In this document: positions 39,704 to 48,027 of the stretch, piece by piece
How the letters are laid out: each line of letters starts with the position of its first letter
How positions within the stretch are numbered: the stretch's first letter is position 1
Assembly (NCBI GenBank): GCA_963809205.1
Contig: CAWEIS010000001.1
Coordinates: forward strand, 62,001-126,000
Reading direction: 5' to 3'
Source: DATLLN01 sp963809205
GTDB lineage: Bacteria > Actinomycetota > Thermoleophilia > Gaiellales > JAICJC01
DNA length: 64,000 bases
Made by a program: the position numbers and the translations under genes
Notes under the pieces: model-generated
What the model was told of the DNA's origin: nothing
Database searches by the model: none
What the model saw: the letters and a program-made list of their open reading frames with translations, nothing else

Positions 39704-39709
39704 TACCCT
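39704..39709 (+). promoter_or_regulatory. -10 box for ku
   Basis: TACCCT, 9 bases before ATG 39719 of the ku gene; a GTG at 39710 in the same frame is too close to be used. Confidence 0.38.
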
Positions 39710-39718
39710 GTGAGGACC

Positions 39719-40591
39719 ATGCCACCAGCAGGAAGACCACGAGCGATCTGGACAGGCAGCATCAGCTTCGGCCTGGTGAACGCGCCCGTGCGGATGTACG
39801 CGGCCGTCAGTGAGCAGAATCTGAAGTTCAACCTGATCCACGAGACGGATGGCGGGCGGATCGGCTACCAGAAGATCTGCAAGCTGGAGGAGAAGACCGT
39901 CCCCAACGACGAGATCGTCAAGGCCTACCAGGTCGAGGAGGACGAGTTCATCTACCTGACCGACGAGGACTTCGAGGCCGCGTCGCCCGAGGCGTACAAG
40001 ACGATCACCGTTCACGACTTCGTGCCGACCTCGGAGATCGACCCGATCTACTTCGAGCGCACCTACTACCTGGGCGCCGCCGACAAGACCGGCGAGCCGG
40101 TGTACGCGCTGCTGGTCGAGGCGATGGAGAAGGCCGGCCTGGCGGCGATCGCGACCTACGTGTTCCACGAACGCGAGAACCTCGGCTGCCTGCGCGTCCG
40201 CGATGGCGTGCTGACGCTGGAGAAGATGTTCTTCCACGACGAGGTGCGCCCGTCCGAGGGGATCGCGCCGGACGGCGTCGCCGTCGACAAGAAGCAGCTC
40301 GAGATGGCGATCGAGCTGATCAAGAACTACACGGGCAGCTTCGACCCGACGCAGTACGAGGACAACTACCGCGCCCGGCTGCTCGAGGTGATCGAGCAGA
40401 AGCGCGACGGCAAGGAGGTCAAGCGCGTCGTCGAGGCCGAGACCACGGCCGCGCCCGACCTGCTGGCCGCCCTCCAGGCGTCGCTCTCCCAGACCAAGGG
40501 GAGCCGCAAGACGCCGGCCGAGAAGCCGGCTAAGAAGGCAGCCGCTGCCGCAGGGTCCGGAGGCTCTCGGCGAGGTCGCCGAAGCGGCTGA
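39719..40591 (+). CDS. ku: Ku protein, non-homologous end joining
   Basis: A 290-residue DNA-end-binding protein. The N-terminal IWTGSISFGLVNAPVRMYAA, the beta-barrel region GRIGYQKICKLEEKTVPNDEIVKAYQ (quoted in two natural parts of the family signature), FERTYYLGAADKTGEPVYALL and MELAIELIKNYTGSFDPTQYEDNYR-like core are seen. The tail is rich in Lys/Ala/Gly (KPAKKAAAAAGSGG). Ku rings thread DNA ends and recruit LigD, whose gene is convergent and overlaps by 62 bases at the 3' ends. Confidence 0.95.
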   Translation: MPPAGRPRAIWTGSISFGLVNAPVRMYAAVSEQNLKFNLIHETDGGRIGYQKICKLEEKTVPNDEIVKAYQVEEDEFIYLTDEDFEAASPEAYKTITVHDFVPTSEIDPIYFERTYYLGAADKTGEPVYALLVEAMEKAGLAAIATYVFHERENLGCLRVRDGVLTLEKMFFHDEVRPSEGIAPDGVAVDKKQLEMAIELIKNYTGSFDPTQYEDNYRARLLEVIEQKRDGKEVKRVVEAETTAAPDLLAALQASLSQTKGSRKTPAEKPAKKAAAAAGSGGSRRGRRSG

Positions 40592-42773
40592 TCCGCCGCT
40601 CGACCGCCTCCGTCGTGAACGCCCTGGGGTCGAGCTTGTCGTCCAGCTCGTCCCAGCGAAGCGGCGTCGACACCGGCGCTCCCGGCTTCGGCCGCACCGA
40701 GTAGACGCCCGCCGTCGTCCGGCCCAGCCCGTTCTGGTTGGCGTCGATCAGCACGCCGTGGCGCTCCGACTTGCGCCACCGGGTCGTCACCAGGTCGGGA
40801 TGCGTGGCGGCGATCGCCCGCGCGACGGCCGCGACGAACCCCCGCGCGTCCGCGTGCTCATACCGCCGCTCGACTGGCACCAGCACGTGCATCCCCTTGC
40901 CGCCGCTGGTCTTCGGCACGCCGATCAGGTCGAGCGCCGACAGCGCGTCGCGCAGGATCAGCGCCACCTTGACCACGGTCGCGTAGGGCACGCCGTCCGC
41001 CGGATCGAGGTCGAACATCACCAGGTCGGGCCGGTCGGGCCGGTCGCGCCGGGCCAGCCAGGGGTGGAGGTCGATGCAGCCCATGTTCGCCATCCACAGC
41101 AATGAGTCGGCGTCGTTGACCAGCGCGTAGGAGATCCCCTCGTGCTCGAACCGCTTCACGAACGGCGGCATGTGCGACGGCGCGTCCTTCTGGAAGAAGT
41201 GCTTGCCGGCGATGCCGTCGGGATAGCGCAGCATCGTGAACGGCCGGTCGCGGAGGTGCGGGACGAGCACCGGCGCGATCCGCTCGTAGAACCCGAACAC
41301 GTCGCCCTTGGTGATCCCGTCGTCGGGGAAGAACACCTTGTCGGCGTTGGTCGGCTCGACCCGCCGCTTCGACCGCTCCGACTTCGCCGCCAGCCCCTTG
41401 TAGACCGGCGCCCGCAGCCGCCCGTCGCGCGTCCGCTCGGTGAACTGCACGCGGGCCCGCAGCTCCGGCTCGACCCAGCGCAGATCGCGCGCCTTGACGC
41501 GAGGCATCCGCGGCGCCGGCGAGATCGTGGCCGACGTCCGGCGCAGCGGCTCCATCAGGCGCAATAGGCGCGTCACCTCGCCGCCGTCCAGGCCGCTGCC
41601 GACGTTGCCCACCCAGCGAAGGGCGCCCTCGTCGTCCGGCTCGGCGAGCACCAGCGCACCCAGATCCTCGCGCGAGCCCTCGCCGCGGGTGAACCCCGCC
41701 ACCGTGAACTCCGCCGTCTGCCGGGCCTTCAGTTTGAGCCACTCGCGGCTGCGCCGACCGGGCCGGTACGCCGAGCCGCGCTTCTTGGCCATCACGCCCT
41801 CCAGCCCGTGGTCGAGCGCCGCCTGGTAGAGCGCCTGGCCGTCGTCGAACGCGGCCGAGACCCGCACGATCGGGTTGTCGGGCAGGATCAGCGCCTCCAA
41901 CTGCTCGCGCCGCCGCTCGAGCGGCTGGTCGACCAGCGGCCGGCGCTCCAGCTCGAGCAGGTCGAACACGTAGTAGACGAGCGGGCCGCCATCGCGCTGG
42001 AGCAGGCCGAAGCTCGGGCGGCCCTGCTCGTCGAGCGCGCACACCTCGCCGTCGACCACGCAGTCGGAAGTGCGCACGGCGTGGGGCAGCGCCCGGGCAA
42101 CCGCCGCGAACCGCGAGCTGAGGTCGACGCCGGTGCGGCTGCGCAGCGTCGCATCGTTGCCGCGCACTGCGCCCAGCGCCCGGAACCCGTCCCACTTGAC
42201 CTCGAACAACCAGCTGTCGCCGGCGGGCAGCCGCTCGGTCTGCCCGGCCAGCATCGGCAGCAGATCGGTGCTCGCCGCGGCGGCATCGCGCGGCTCGTCG
42301 TCGTGTTTCTTGATGATCAGCCAGTTGCGATCGTCGCCGTCCAGGTGCGCCGGGACGAGCGTCCATCGGCCCTGCATCCGCTCGCCGTGCAGGTTCACCG
42401 TCAGCCCGCCGTCGCGCTTGCGCTCCTCGAGTACGTAGGTGCCGCGGTCCCAGATCTCCATCAGGCCGGCGCCGTACTGGCCCTTGGGGATAACGCCCGA
42501 GAAGTCGGCGTACTCCATCGGGTGGTCCTCGGTGTGGACGGCCAGGTAGCGCTCACCGGTCTCCAGCGGCAACCCCTTGGGCAGCGCCCAGCTGGCGAGC
42601 GTGCCGGACATCTCGAGCCGCAGGTCGTAGTGAAGGCGGCGGGCGTCGTGGCGCTGGATGACGAAGACCGGCTCGGCGTCCCCAGCCGAGCCGCCGGTGT
42701 CCATCGGCTCCGGCGTCGCGCCGCGGTGGCGCTTGCGACGGTACTCGTCCAGGCGCGTCACGTCGTCGGCCAT
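40530..42773 (-). CDS. ligD: ATP-dependent DNA ligase D (phosphoesterase-ligase-polymerase)
   Basis: A 747-residue multidomain end-joining enzyme. Order: 3'-phosphoesterase (about residues 30-150, with HDARRLHYDLRLE and HTEDHPMEYADF), ligase (about 180-470, adenylated lysine in FEVKWDGFRAL, then VVDGEVCALDE and GVMAKKRGSAY), and primase-polymerase (about 490-747, NADKVFFPDDGITKGDV, YPDGIAGKHFFQKDAP and the metal motif MFDLDPADG). This PE-LIG-POL order is that of Pseudomonas LigD, not the POL-PE-LIG order of mycobacteria. The ATG at 42773 overlaps the stop of the upstream lipoprotein gene (TGATG). Confidence 0.96.
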   Translation of the reverse strand: MADDVTRLDEYRRKRHRGATPEPMDTGGSAGDAEPVFVIQRHDARRLHYDLRLEMSGTLASWALPKGLPLETGERYLAVHTEDHPMEYADFSGVIPKGQYGAGLMEIWDRGTYVLEERKRDGGLTVNLHGERMQGRWTLVPAHLDGDDRNWLIIKKHDDEPRDAAAASTDLLPMLAGQTERLPAGDSWLFEVKWDGFRALGAVRGNDATLRSRTGVDLSSRFAAVARALPHAVRTSDCVVDGEVCALDEQGRPSFGLLQRDGGPLVYYVFDLLELERRPLVDQPLERRREQLEALILPDNPIVRVSAAFDDGQALYQAALDHGLEGVMAKKRGSAYRPGRRSREWLKLKARQTAEFTVAGFTRGEGSREDLGALVLAEPDDEGALRWVGNVGSGLDGGEVTRLLRLMEPLRRTSATISPAPRMPRVKARDLRWVEPELRARVQFTERTRDGRLRAPVYKGLAAKSERSKRRVEPTNADKVFFPDDGITKGDVFGFYERIAPVLVPHLRDRPFTMLRYPDGIAGKHFFQKDAPSHMPPFVKRFEHEGISYALVNDADSLLWMANMGCIDLHPWLARRDRPDRPDLVMFDLDPADGVPYATVVKVALILRDALSALDLIGVPKTSGGKGMHVLVPVERRYEHADARGFVAAVARAIAATHPDLVTTRWRKSERHGVLIDANQNGLGRTTAGVYSVRPKPGAPVSTPLRWDELDDKLDPRAFTTEAVERRISRFGDLAESLRTLRQRLPS

Positions 42774-43349
42774 CAGCTCTTGCGGTAGCGGGCGACGCCG
42801 ACGTGCGTCGCCTTGGCGATCGCGTCCGCGTCGGCGAACCGGTAGAGCAGCAGCCCGCCGACCTGCTTGCGGGGGAGGTAGAAGCTGACCTTGCCGTCGC
42901 GCGTCTTGCCGGCCGGCACCTGCTTGCCGATGATGCCGCCCGGGTTGGCGACGAAGGTGCTCGAGCCGGAGAGCAGCCAGATCTGGGTCGGCGCCGACGG
43001 TCTGCGCGTCGGTCGTCGTGTTGCCGATGGTGACATCGGCGGTGGCCACGTACTTGACGCCGGGCGGCACGTGAGTGGCGTCCGGCGCCAGGCGACCAGG
43101 TCAGCCCGTCGATATGCAGGGTGACGTCGTCGAGCCGCAGCACCTGTCCGGGGGCGGCCACGGTGTAGACACGGCCGTCGGGCAGCTTCGCCGTTCCCTG
43201 GGCGGGCAAGGTCTGCGCGGTGCGCACCGTCTCCTTGCTGGACGCGGCGGCGGAGCTCGACGATCCCGCGGACGAGCCGCTGCAGCCCGCAGGCCAGCGC
43301 GCGAGGCCAGGATCAGCGGGATGAGGACGCGCCGGATCACGGCGCACAT
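42773..43349 (-). pseudogene. Lipoprotein with DUF4352-like domain, broken by three frame changes
   Basis: Four short segments in successive frames align as one secreted protein of about 190 residues. They are a start at ATG 43349 (MCAVIRRVLIPLILA) with a lipobox-like ALACG or PAGCSG nearby in shifted frames; a Ser/Ala linker and LPDGRVYTVAAPGQVLRLDDVTLHIDGL; a third segment PPGVKYVATADVTIGNTTTDAQTVG; and a last segment IWLLSGSSTFVANPGGIIG to YRKS at 42773. Breaks are near 43290, 43085 and 43000. The domain resembles Telokin-like DUF4352 lipoproteins. Either a decaying gene or clustered sequence errors. Confidence 0.55.
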
Positions 43350-43350
43350 G

Positions 43351-43950
43351 CTACTTCCGGCGGCTTCGCAGCTCGGCCAGCGGCGCCAGCGGGTCGATCC
43401 CGTCGCGCGCCAGCAGCACCATCGAGTGGAACCACAGGTCGGCGACCTCGGCGACCAGCTCGCCGCTGCCCGCCGGCGCCAGCAGCACCTCGACCGCCTC
43501 CTCGCCGACCTTGCGCTGGGCGACCTCGCGGTCGGCGGCCAGCACGCCCGCCACGTAGCTCTCGTCGCCGGCCTCCCGCCGCCGCTGCTCGAACACCCGC
43601 GCGAGCTCGGGCAGCACCGAGGTGACGTCGCCGCGGCGCGGCCCGAAGCAGGTCTCCTCGCCGGTGTGGCAGGCGGGCCCGGCCGGCCGCACGCGCAGCA
43701 GGATCGTGTCGCCGTCGCAGTCGAACGCGAGGTCGCGCACCTCCATCGTGTTGCCCGAGGTGGCGCCCTTCTGCCACAGCTCGTCGCGCGACCGCGAGTG
43801 GAAGTGCGCGAGCCCGGTGGCGCGCGTCGCCTCCAGCGCCTCGGCGTCCATGTAGGCGAGCATCAGCACGTCGCCGGTCGCCTCGTCCTGCACGATGGCG
43901 GGGATCAGCACGCCCGGGCCGAGGGTCACATCCGCATCGGCAGGCCGCAT
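43351..43950 (-). CDS. hisIE: Bifunctional PR-AMP cyclohydrolase / PR-ATP pyrophosphohydrolase
   Basis: A 199-residue fused enzyme for histidine steps 2 and 3. The HisI half has MLAYMDAEALEAT, HFHSRSRDELWQKGATSGN, the zinc site DCDGDTILL and GPACHTGEETCF. The HisE half has the MazG-like ELARVFEQRRREAG, VGEEAVEVLLA and EVADLWFHSMVLL. It is the last gene of the his operon, and its 5' end overlaps hisF by 25 bases. Confidence 0.94.
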   Translation of the reverse strand: MRPADADVTLGPGVLIPAIVQDEATGDVLMLAYMDAEALEATRATGLAHFHSRSRDELWQKGATSGNTMEVRDLAFDCDGDTILLRVRPAGPACHTGEETCFGPRRGDVTSVLPELARVFEQRRREAGDESYVAGVLAADREVAQRKVGEEAVEVLLAPAGSGELVAEVADLWFHSMVLLARDGIDPLAPLAELRSRRK

Positions 43951-44681
43951 CGGGCCACCTCCTTCTTGACCTCGGCGATCGTGTGGACGCCGTCGTGGAA
44001 GATCGACGCCGCCAGCGCCGCCTGCGCGCCCGCCTCGAGCGCCGACGCCAGGTCGCGCGGCCCGCCGGCGCCGCCCGAGGCGATCACCGGCACGCCGACC
44101 GCGCCGCAGATCCGGCGCAGCAGCTCAATGTCGTAGCCGCCCAGCGTGCCGTCCGTGTCGATGCTGGTGACCAGCAGCTCGCCGGCGCCGCGCTCGGCCG
44201 CCTCTGCCGCCCAGGCCACCGCGTCGCGGCCGGTCGGCCGCCGCCCGGCGCTGGCGAAGGCGCTCCACGAGCCGTCTCCGTCGGCCGCGGCGTCGATCGC
44301 GACCACGACGCACTGGCTGCCGAACCGCTCGGCCAGCTCGCCGATCAGCTCCGGGCGGTCGAGCGGCGCGCTGTTCGAGCTGACCTTGTCCGCGCCGGCG
44401 TTCAGCAGGTCGCGGGCCCGGCCGACGGACGAGACGCCGCCGCCGATGCACAGCGGCACGTCGACCCGCACGGCCGCCCGCTCGACCGCCTCCAGCAGAC
44501 CGCGCCAGTCCTCGTCGCCGGCCGAGATGTTCAGCCAGACGATCTCGTCGGCGCCCTGCGCCGCGTAGCGCTCGGCCGCATCCACCGGGTCGCCGCAGTC
44601 GCGCAGCGACTCGAAGTTGATGCCCTTGACCAGACGGCCGCCGCGGACGTCCAGGCAGGGGATGATCCGCCTACGCAGCAA
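43926..44681 (-). CDS. hisF: Imidazole glycerol phosphate synthase, cyclase subunit HisF
   Basis: A 251-residue TIM barrel. Catalytic aspartates are in RIIPCLDVRGGRLVKG and LLVTSIDTDGTLGGYD. Phosphate loops GGGVSSV and ASGGAGG are present. It closes the imidazole ring using ammonia from HisH. No ATG or GTG is available in frame near the conserved start, so TTG 44681 (LLRRRIIPCLD) is taken, lying inside the 3' end of hisH, which is consistent with coupled translation of the two subunits. Confidence 0.94.
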   Translation of the reverse strand: MLRRRIIPCLDVRGGRLVKGINFESLRDCGDPVDAAERYAAQGADEIVWLNISAGDEDWRGLLEAVERAAVRVDVPLCIGGGVSSVGRARDLLNAGADKVSSNSAPLDRPELIGELAERFGSQCVVVAIDAAADGDGSWSAFASAGRRPTGRDAVAWAAEAAERGAGELLVTSIDTDGTLGGYDIELLRRICGAVGVPVIASGGAGGPRDLASALEAGAQAALAASIFHDGVHTIAEVKKEVARCGLPMRM

Positions 44682-45258
44682 GCCACGCCTCCAGCATCCG
44701 CCGGCCGGCGGGGCCGCTCTTCTCGGGATGGAACTGCACGCCGGCCACCCGGCCGGACGCCACCGCGCTGGGCACCGCGCGGCCGCCGATGTCGGTCTCG
44801 GCCGCCACGACCGCGGGGTCGCTGGGCGCCACCGCGTAGGAGTGCGCGAAGTAGCAGACGGCCGGCAGCGCGGGACGGAGCGGGCCATCGCCCGTCGCGA
44901 CGACGTCGTTCCAGCCCATGTGCGGCAGCCGCTCGGCCCAGCCGATCCGCTCCACGGTGCCGGGCAGCAGGCCGAGGCAGGCGACGTCGCCCTCGGCGCT
45001 TTGCTCGAACAGCAGCTGCATACCCAGGCAGACGCCGAGCAGCGAGGGCGGCTCGCGCAGCGCGTCCGCCATGCCGGTGCGCGCGAGCGTCCGCATCGCC
45101 GGAGCCGCGGCGCCGACCCCTGGCAGCACGACCCGCTCCGCGGCGGCGACCCGATCGGCGTCGGCCGTCACCTCGACGTCCGCCCCCAGCCGCTCGAACG
45201 CGGCCCGCAGCGAGCGCAGGTTGCCGGCGCCGTGGTCGATCAGCGTGACTCGCGGCAT
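44671..45258 (-). CDS. hisH: Imidazole glycerol phosphate synthase, glutaminase subunit HisH
   Basis: A 195-residue class I glutamine amidotransferase. Nucleophile cysteine in LLGVCLGMQLLFE, histidine/glutamate pair in GVQFHPEKSGPAG, oxyanion strand VVLPGVGAA. ATG 45258 overlaps the stop of the hisCB gene (TGATG), and a TTG at 45261 is less likely. It supplies ammonia to HisF, encoded directly downstream. Confidence 0.95.
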   Translation of the reverse strand: MPRVTLIDHGAGNLRSLRAAFERLGADVEVTADADRVAAAERVVLPGVGAAAPAMRTLARTGMADALREPPSLLGVCLGMQLLFEQSAEGDVACLGLLPGTVERIGWAERLPHMGWNDVVATGDGPLRPALPAVCYFAHSYAVAPSDPAVVAAETDIGGRAVPSAVASGRVAGVQFHPEKSGPAGRRMLEAWLAA

Positions 45259-46850
45259 CAAACCGCGCCCTTCGTGCTGGGCAGCGCGCCGCCGCGGCGC
45301 GGGTCCGTGGCGCAGGCCTCGCGCAGCGCCAGGGCCAGCGCCTTGAACGCGGCCTCGACGACGTGGTGGTCGTCGTCGCCGGAGCCCTCGAGGTGGATCG
45401 CCATCCGGCCGCTGCGCGACAGGGAGTCGGCGAAGTGGGGGATCAGGGTGACCGGGAGCTCGCCCAGGGACGGCCCGCGCAGCGCGAGGTCGACGCGCGA
45501 GAACCCGCGGCCGCCCAGGTCGACCGTGGCGTGCGCGAGGGCTTCGTCCAGCGGCGCGCGCGCGTCGCCGTAGCGGGCGACGCCGGCGCGATCGCCGAGC
45601 GCGGCGTCAAGCGCCTGGCCGAGCACGATGGCGACGTCCTCGACGGTATGGTGGGCGTCCACCCACAGGTCGCCTGTGCAGGTCAGGTCGACGTCGATCA
45701 TCGAGTGCAGCGCGAGCGCCGTCAGCATGTGATCGAGGAAGCCGATGCCCGTTGTCACGCGGCTCGCCCCGGTGCCGTCGAGATCGACCGAGCAGGCGAT
45801 CTGGGTCTCGCGCGTCCGCCGCTCGACGGCCGCCGTCCGTCCGCCGCGACCGGTCGCGGCCGGCGGCGCCGACGCGCCGAGCGCCTCCAGCACGCGGTCG
45901 TTGTCGGCCGGCGTGCCCAGCGTCAGCCGGATGTGGTTGGGCAGGGCGTCGAAGGTGCGGACGACGATCGCCGCACCCAGCAGCCGCCCGACGGTGGCGG
46001 TGTTCGGCTCGCCAAGGTTGCAGAACAGGAAGTTCGTGCGGGAGTCGGGGATCTGCCAGCCCAGGCCGCGCAAGGCCTCGGTCATCCGCGTGCGCTCGCC
46101 GACCGTCTCGGCGACGTTGCGCAACATCTCGTCCGGGTCGGCGAGCGCCAGCTGGGCGAGCGCCGCCGAGTGCGAGGAGATGCTGCCGGGCGGCCGGATC
46201 GCCTCGAGTTTGGCCGCCAGCGCCGGCGGCGCGAGGATGTAGCCGACCCGCGCGGCTGCGACGGCGAACGCCTTGCTCAGCGTCCGCACGACCACAGTGT
46301 TCTCCCGCTCCTGGGCCAGGCGCGCGAGGTCGGTGCCGCCGAACTCGACGTACGCCTGATCGATCACCACCAGCCCGTCGCGGCGCTCCGCCGCCTCCTC
46401 GGGCGTGTCCGCGCCGGTCGGGTTGTGCGGGGTGCAGATCCAGGTCAGCCGTGCGCCGGCGGGATCGTCGGAGAGCACACCGCCGGCCAGCCGCGTCGCG
46501 TTCTCGAACATCGCGTAGTGGGGACGGCGGGCGTACGCCCGGTCGCCGGGCGAGAGCGCGAGCAGCGCGCACAGGATCAGCGCCTCATCGGCGCCGTCGG
46601 TGGGGATCACCTGGTCAGGCGGGAAGCCGGCGTACTCGGCGATGGCCTCGCGCAGCGGCCGGTAGCGGGAGTCCGGGTACGAGTGGACCGGCACCGCCGC
46701 CAGCCGCGCGGCGGCGCCGGCGTACCAGCGGGGCGAGCGCGGCTGGGTGTTCTGGTCGAGCCGGAGCACCGGGACACCCTCCGGCACGGCGCCCTCCCAG
46801 CCCTCCTGCCAGCGGTACGGCTCGATGTCTGCGAGGTCGGGGCGGATCAC
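45258..46850 (-). CDS. hisCB: Fused histidinol-phosphate aminotransferase / imidazoleglycerol-phosphate dehydratase
   Basis: One uninterrupted 530-residue frame. Residues 1 to about 330 are HisC: LRLDQNTQPRSPRW, ICTPHNPTG, VIDQAYVEFGG and the PLP lysine in VVRTLSKAFAVAAARVGY. After a linker of about 15 residues rich in Ala/Pro/Gly, residues about 337-530 are HisB: VERRTRETQI, FLDHMLTALALHS, and the two metal motifs DAHHTVEDVAI and DDHHVVEAAFKALA. There is no ATG, GTG or TTG in any frame in the linker, so HisB cannot start separately. GTG 46850 overlaps the hisG stop. The fusion joins the dehydratase to the next-acting transaminase. Confidence 0.88.
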   Translation of the reverse strand: MIRPDLADIEPYRWQEGWEGAVPEGVPVLRLDQNTQPRSPRWYAGAAARLAAVPVHSYPDSRYRPLREAIAEYAGFPPDQVIPTDGADEALILCALLALSPGDRAYARRPHYAMFENATRLAGGVLSDDPAGARLTWICTPHNPTGADTPEEAAERRDGLVVIDQAYVEFGGTDLARLAQERENTVVVRTLSKAFAVAAARVGYILAPPALAAKLEAIRPPGSISSHSAALAQLALADPDEMLRNVAETVGERTRMTEALRGLGWQIPDSRTNFLFCNLGEPNTATVGRLLGAAIVVRTFDALPNHIRLTLGTPADNDRVLEALGASAPPAATGRGGRTAAVERRTRETQIACSVDLDGTGASRVTTGIGFLDHMLTALALHSMIDVDLTCTGDLWVDAHHTVEDVAIVLGQALDAALGDRAGVARYGDARAPLDEALAHATVDLGGRGFSRVDLALRGPSLGELPVTLIPHFADSLSRSGRMAIHLEGSGDDDHHVVEAAFKALALALREACATDPRRGGALPSTKGAV

Positions 46851-47707
46851 GGCACCAGGTTCTCGATCGGGAGCACCAGGATGGAGCTGGCGCCGGCGGT
46901 GCGCAGCGGCCCGAGCAGCTCGACCACCTGGCGGCGGTCGACGACCGCGTGCACGGCATGCATGCCGGTGCGGGCGAGCGGCAGCACGGTCGGCGAGTCG
47001 AGGCCGGGCAGCAGGCTGATCACCTCGTCCAGCGAGCCGTCCGGCGCGTTCAGCATCAGGTAGCGCTTGTCGCGGGCCGCGATCACGCTCTGCATCACCA
47101 CCCGCAGGTCGTCGGCGACGGCCTCCTGGGCGGGCGACAGGTCGGGGCGCACCAGCAGCACCGCCTCCGACTCCAACAGCTCGGCCACCGGGCGCAGGCC
47201 GTTGGAGCGCATCGTCTCGCCGGTTGAGACCAGGTCGACGATCGCCTCGGCGGCGTCCAGCCGCGGCGCCAGCTCGACCGATCCGTGGATCGGGACGATC
47301 TGCACGTCGACCCCCTGGCCGGCGAAGAACGCCGCGGTGGCGACGGGGTATGCCGTAGCGACGCGGGTTCCGCCGAGCTCGGCGGCGCGCTGCACGGGCG
47401 ACGCCGCGGCGACGGCCAGCGTCAGCGTGCAGCGCCCAAAGCCGAGGGGCAGCAGCTCCCGGGCCTCGGACCGCGCCTCGATCAGCTGGTTGCGCCCGGC
47501 GATTGCCGCCTCGACGGCTCCGTCCTGGGCCCAGACCGGGATGTCGTCGCTGCGCGCGAACAGCACCTCGATGTCCCACTGCGGGCAGTGCGTGTGCAGC
47601 GCGCGGCCGGTCGTGTCGACCTCGATGCCGCATTCGCGGGCCAGCCGCGCGGCGGGCTCGTACATGCGTCCCTTGGACGGGAGGGCGAGGCGGAACGGCC
47701 GGCTCAC
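46847..47707 (-). CDS. hisG: ATP phosphoribosyltransferase, long form HisG
   Basis: A 286-residue enzyme that starts histidine synthesis. Signatures: RLALPSKGRMYEPAARLA at the N-terminus, GRNQLIEA, LPLGFGRCTLTLAVA, ATAYPVATAAFF and the PRPP-binding DLVSTGETMRSNGLR. The C-terminal 75 residues form the ACT-like regulatory domain of the long type, so feedback inhibition by histidine without HisZ is expected. GTG 47707 overlaps the yerC stop. Confidence 0.95.
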   Translation of the reverse strand: MSRPFRLALPSKGRMYEPAARLARECGIEVDTTGRALHTHCPQWDIEVLFARSDDIPVWAQDGAVEAAIAGRNQLIEARSEARELLPLGFGRCTLTLAVAAASPVQRAAELGGTRVATAYPVATAAFFAGQGVDVQIVPIHGSVELAPRLDAAEAIVDLVSTGETMRSNGLRPVAELLESEAVLLVRPDLSPAQEAVADDLRVVMQSVIAARDKRYLMLNAPDGSLDEVISLLPGLDSPTVLPLARTGMHAVHAVVDRRQVVELLGPLRTAGASSILVLPIENLVP

Positions 47708-48003
47708 GGCTTGCGCCGCCTCGCCAGCCGGTCGAGCACGATCCGGTAGCCGCCCTCGCCGTGGCGCAGCCAGTGGGCGACCCGGGTGACGGTGGTGGTC
47801 GACGCGCCGACCTCGGCGGCCACGCGCGCGTACGGCGTGCCGGCATCGAGCAGGCGCGCGCACTGCAGGCGGTGGCTGAGCGTCACCAGCTCGTGGAGGC
47901 TGCAGATGTCGCGCAGAAAGCGGGCCGCCTCGTCGCGTGTACGGCAGGCCAGGAAGGCGTCCGCGAGCTCGTCGACATCCGGTGTGTGCCACTGTTCGGC
48001 CAT
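47704..48003 (-). CDS. YerC/YecD family TrpR-related regulator
   Basis: A 99-residue all-helical protein. The YerC/TrpR pattern is seen as FLRDICSLHELVTLSHRLQ, ARLLDAGTPYARVAAEVGAS and TTTVTRVAHWLRHGEGGY, the last two forming the helix-turn-helix. Placement as first gene of the his operon, divergent from hisA with a palindrome between, makes it the likely histidine-pathway repressor. The effector is unknown; histidine or an intermediate is a guess. Confidence 0.88.
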   Translation of the reverse strand: MAEQWHTPDVDELADAFLACRTRDEAARFLRDICSLHELVTLSHRLQCARLLDAGTPYARVAAEVGASTTTVTRVAHWLRHGEGGYRIVLDRLARRRKP

Positions 48004-48007
48004 TGCG

Positions 48008-48027
48008 CTACCATTTTAGCATGGTAG
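48008..48027. promoter_or_regulatory. Perfect inverted repeat between yerC and hisA (candidate YerC operator)
   Basis: CTACCAT (48008-48014), spacer TTTAGC, ATGGTAG (48021-48027). It holds the likely -10 of hisA (TACCAT, 6 bases before ATG 48021), the hisA start codon itself, and the likely -10 of the his operon (TAAAAT on the minus strand, 9 bases before ATG 48003). A dimer bound here would shut both divergent leaderless promoters. Confidence 0.68.

Noticed and set aside
39254..39718. A protein-coding gene between lysA and ku (147-codon frame at 39370-39813)
   Set aside because: It is Arg-rich, runs through palindromic repeats and into ku in the wrong frame; no start signal or family.
45363..47227. 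Long plus-strand frames across the his operon
   Set aside because: Antisense shadows of hisB/hisC/hisG with Arg/His/Val-rich low-information sequence.
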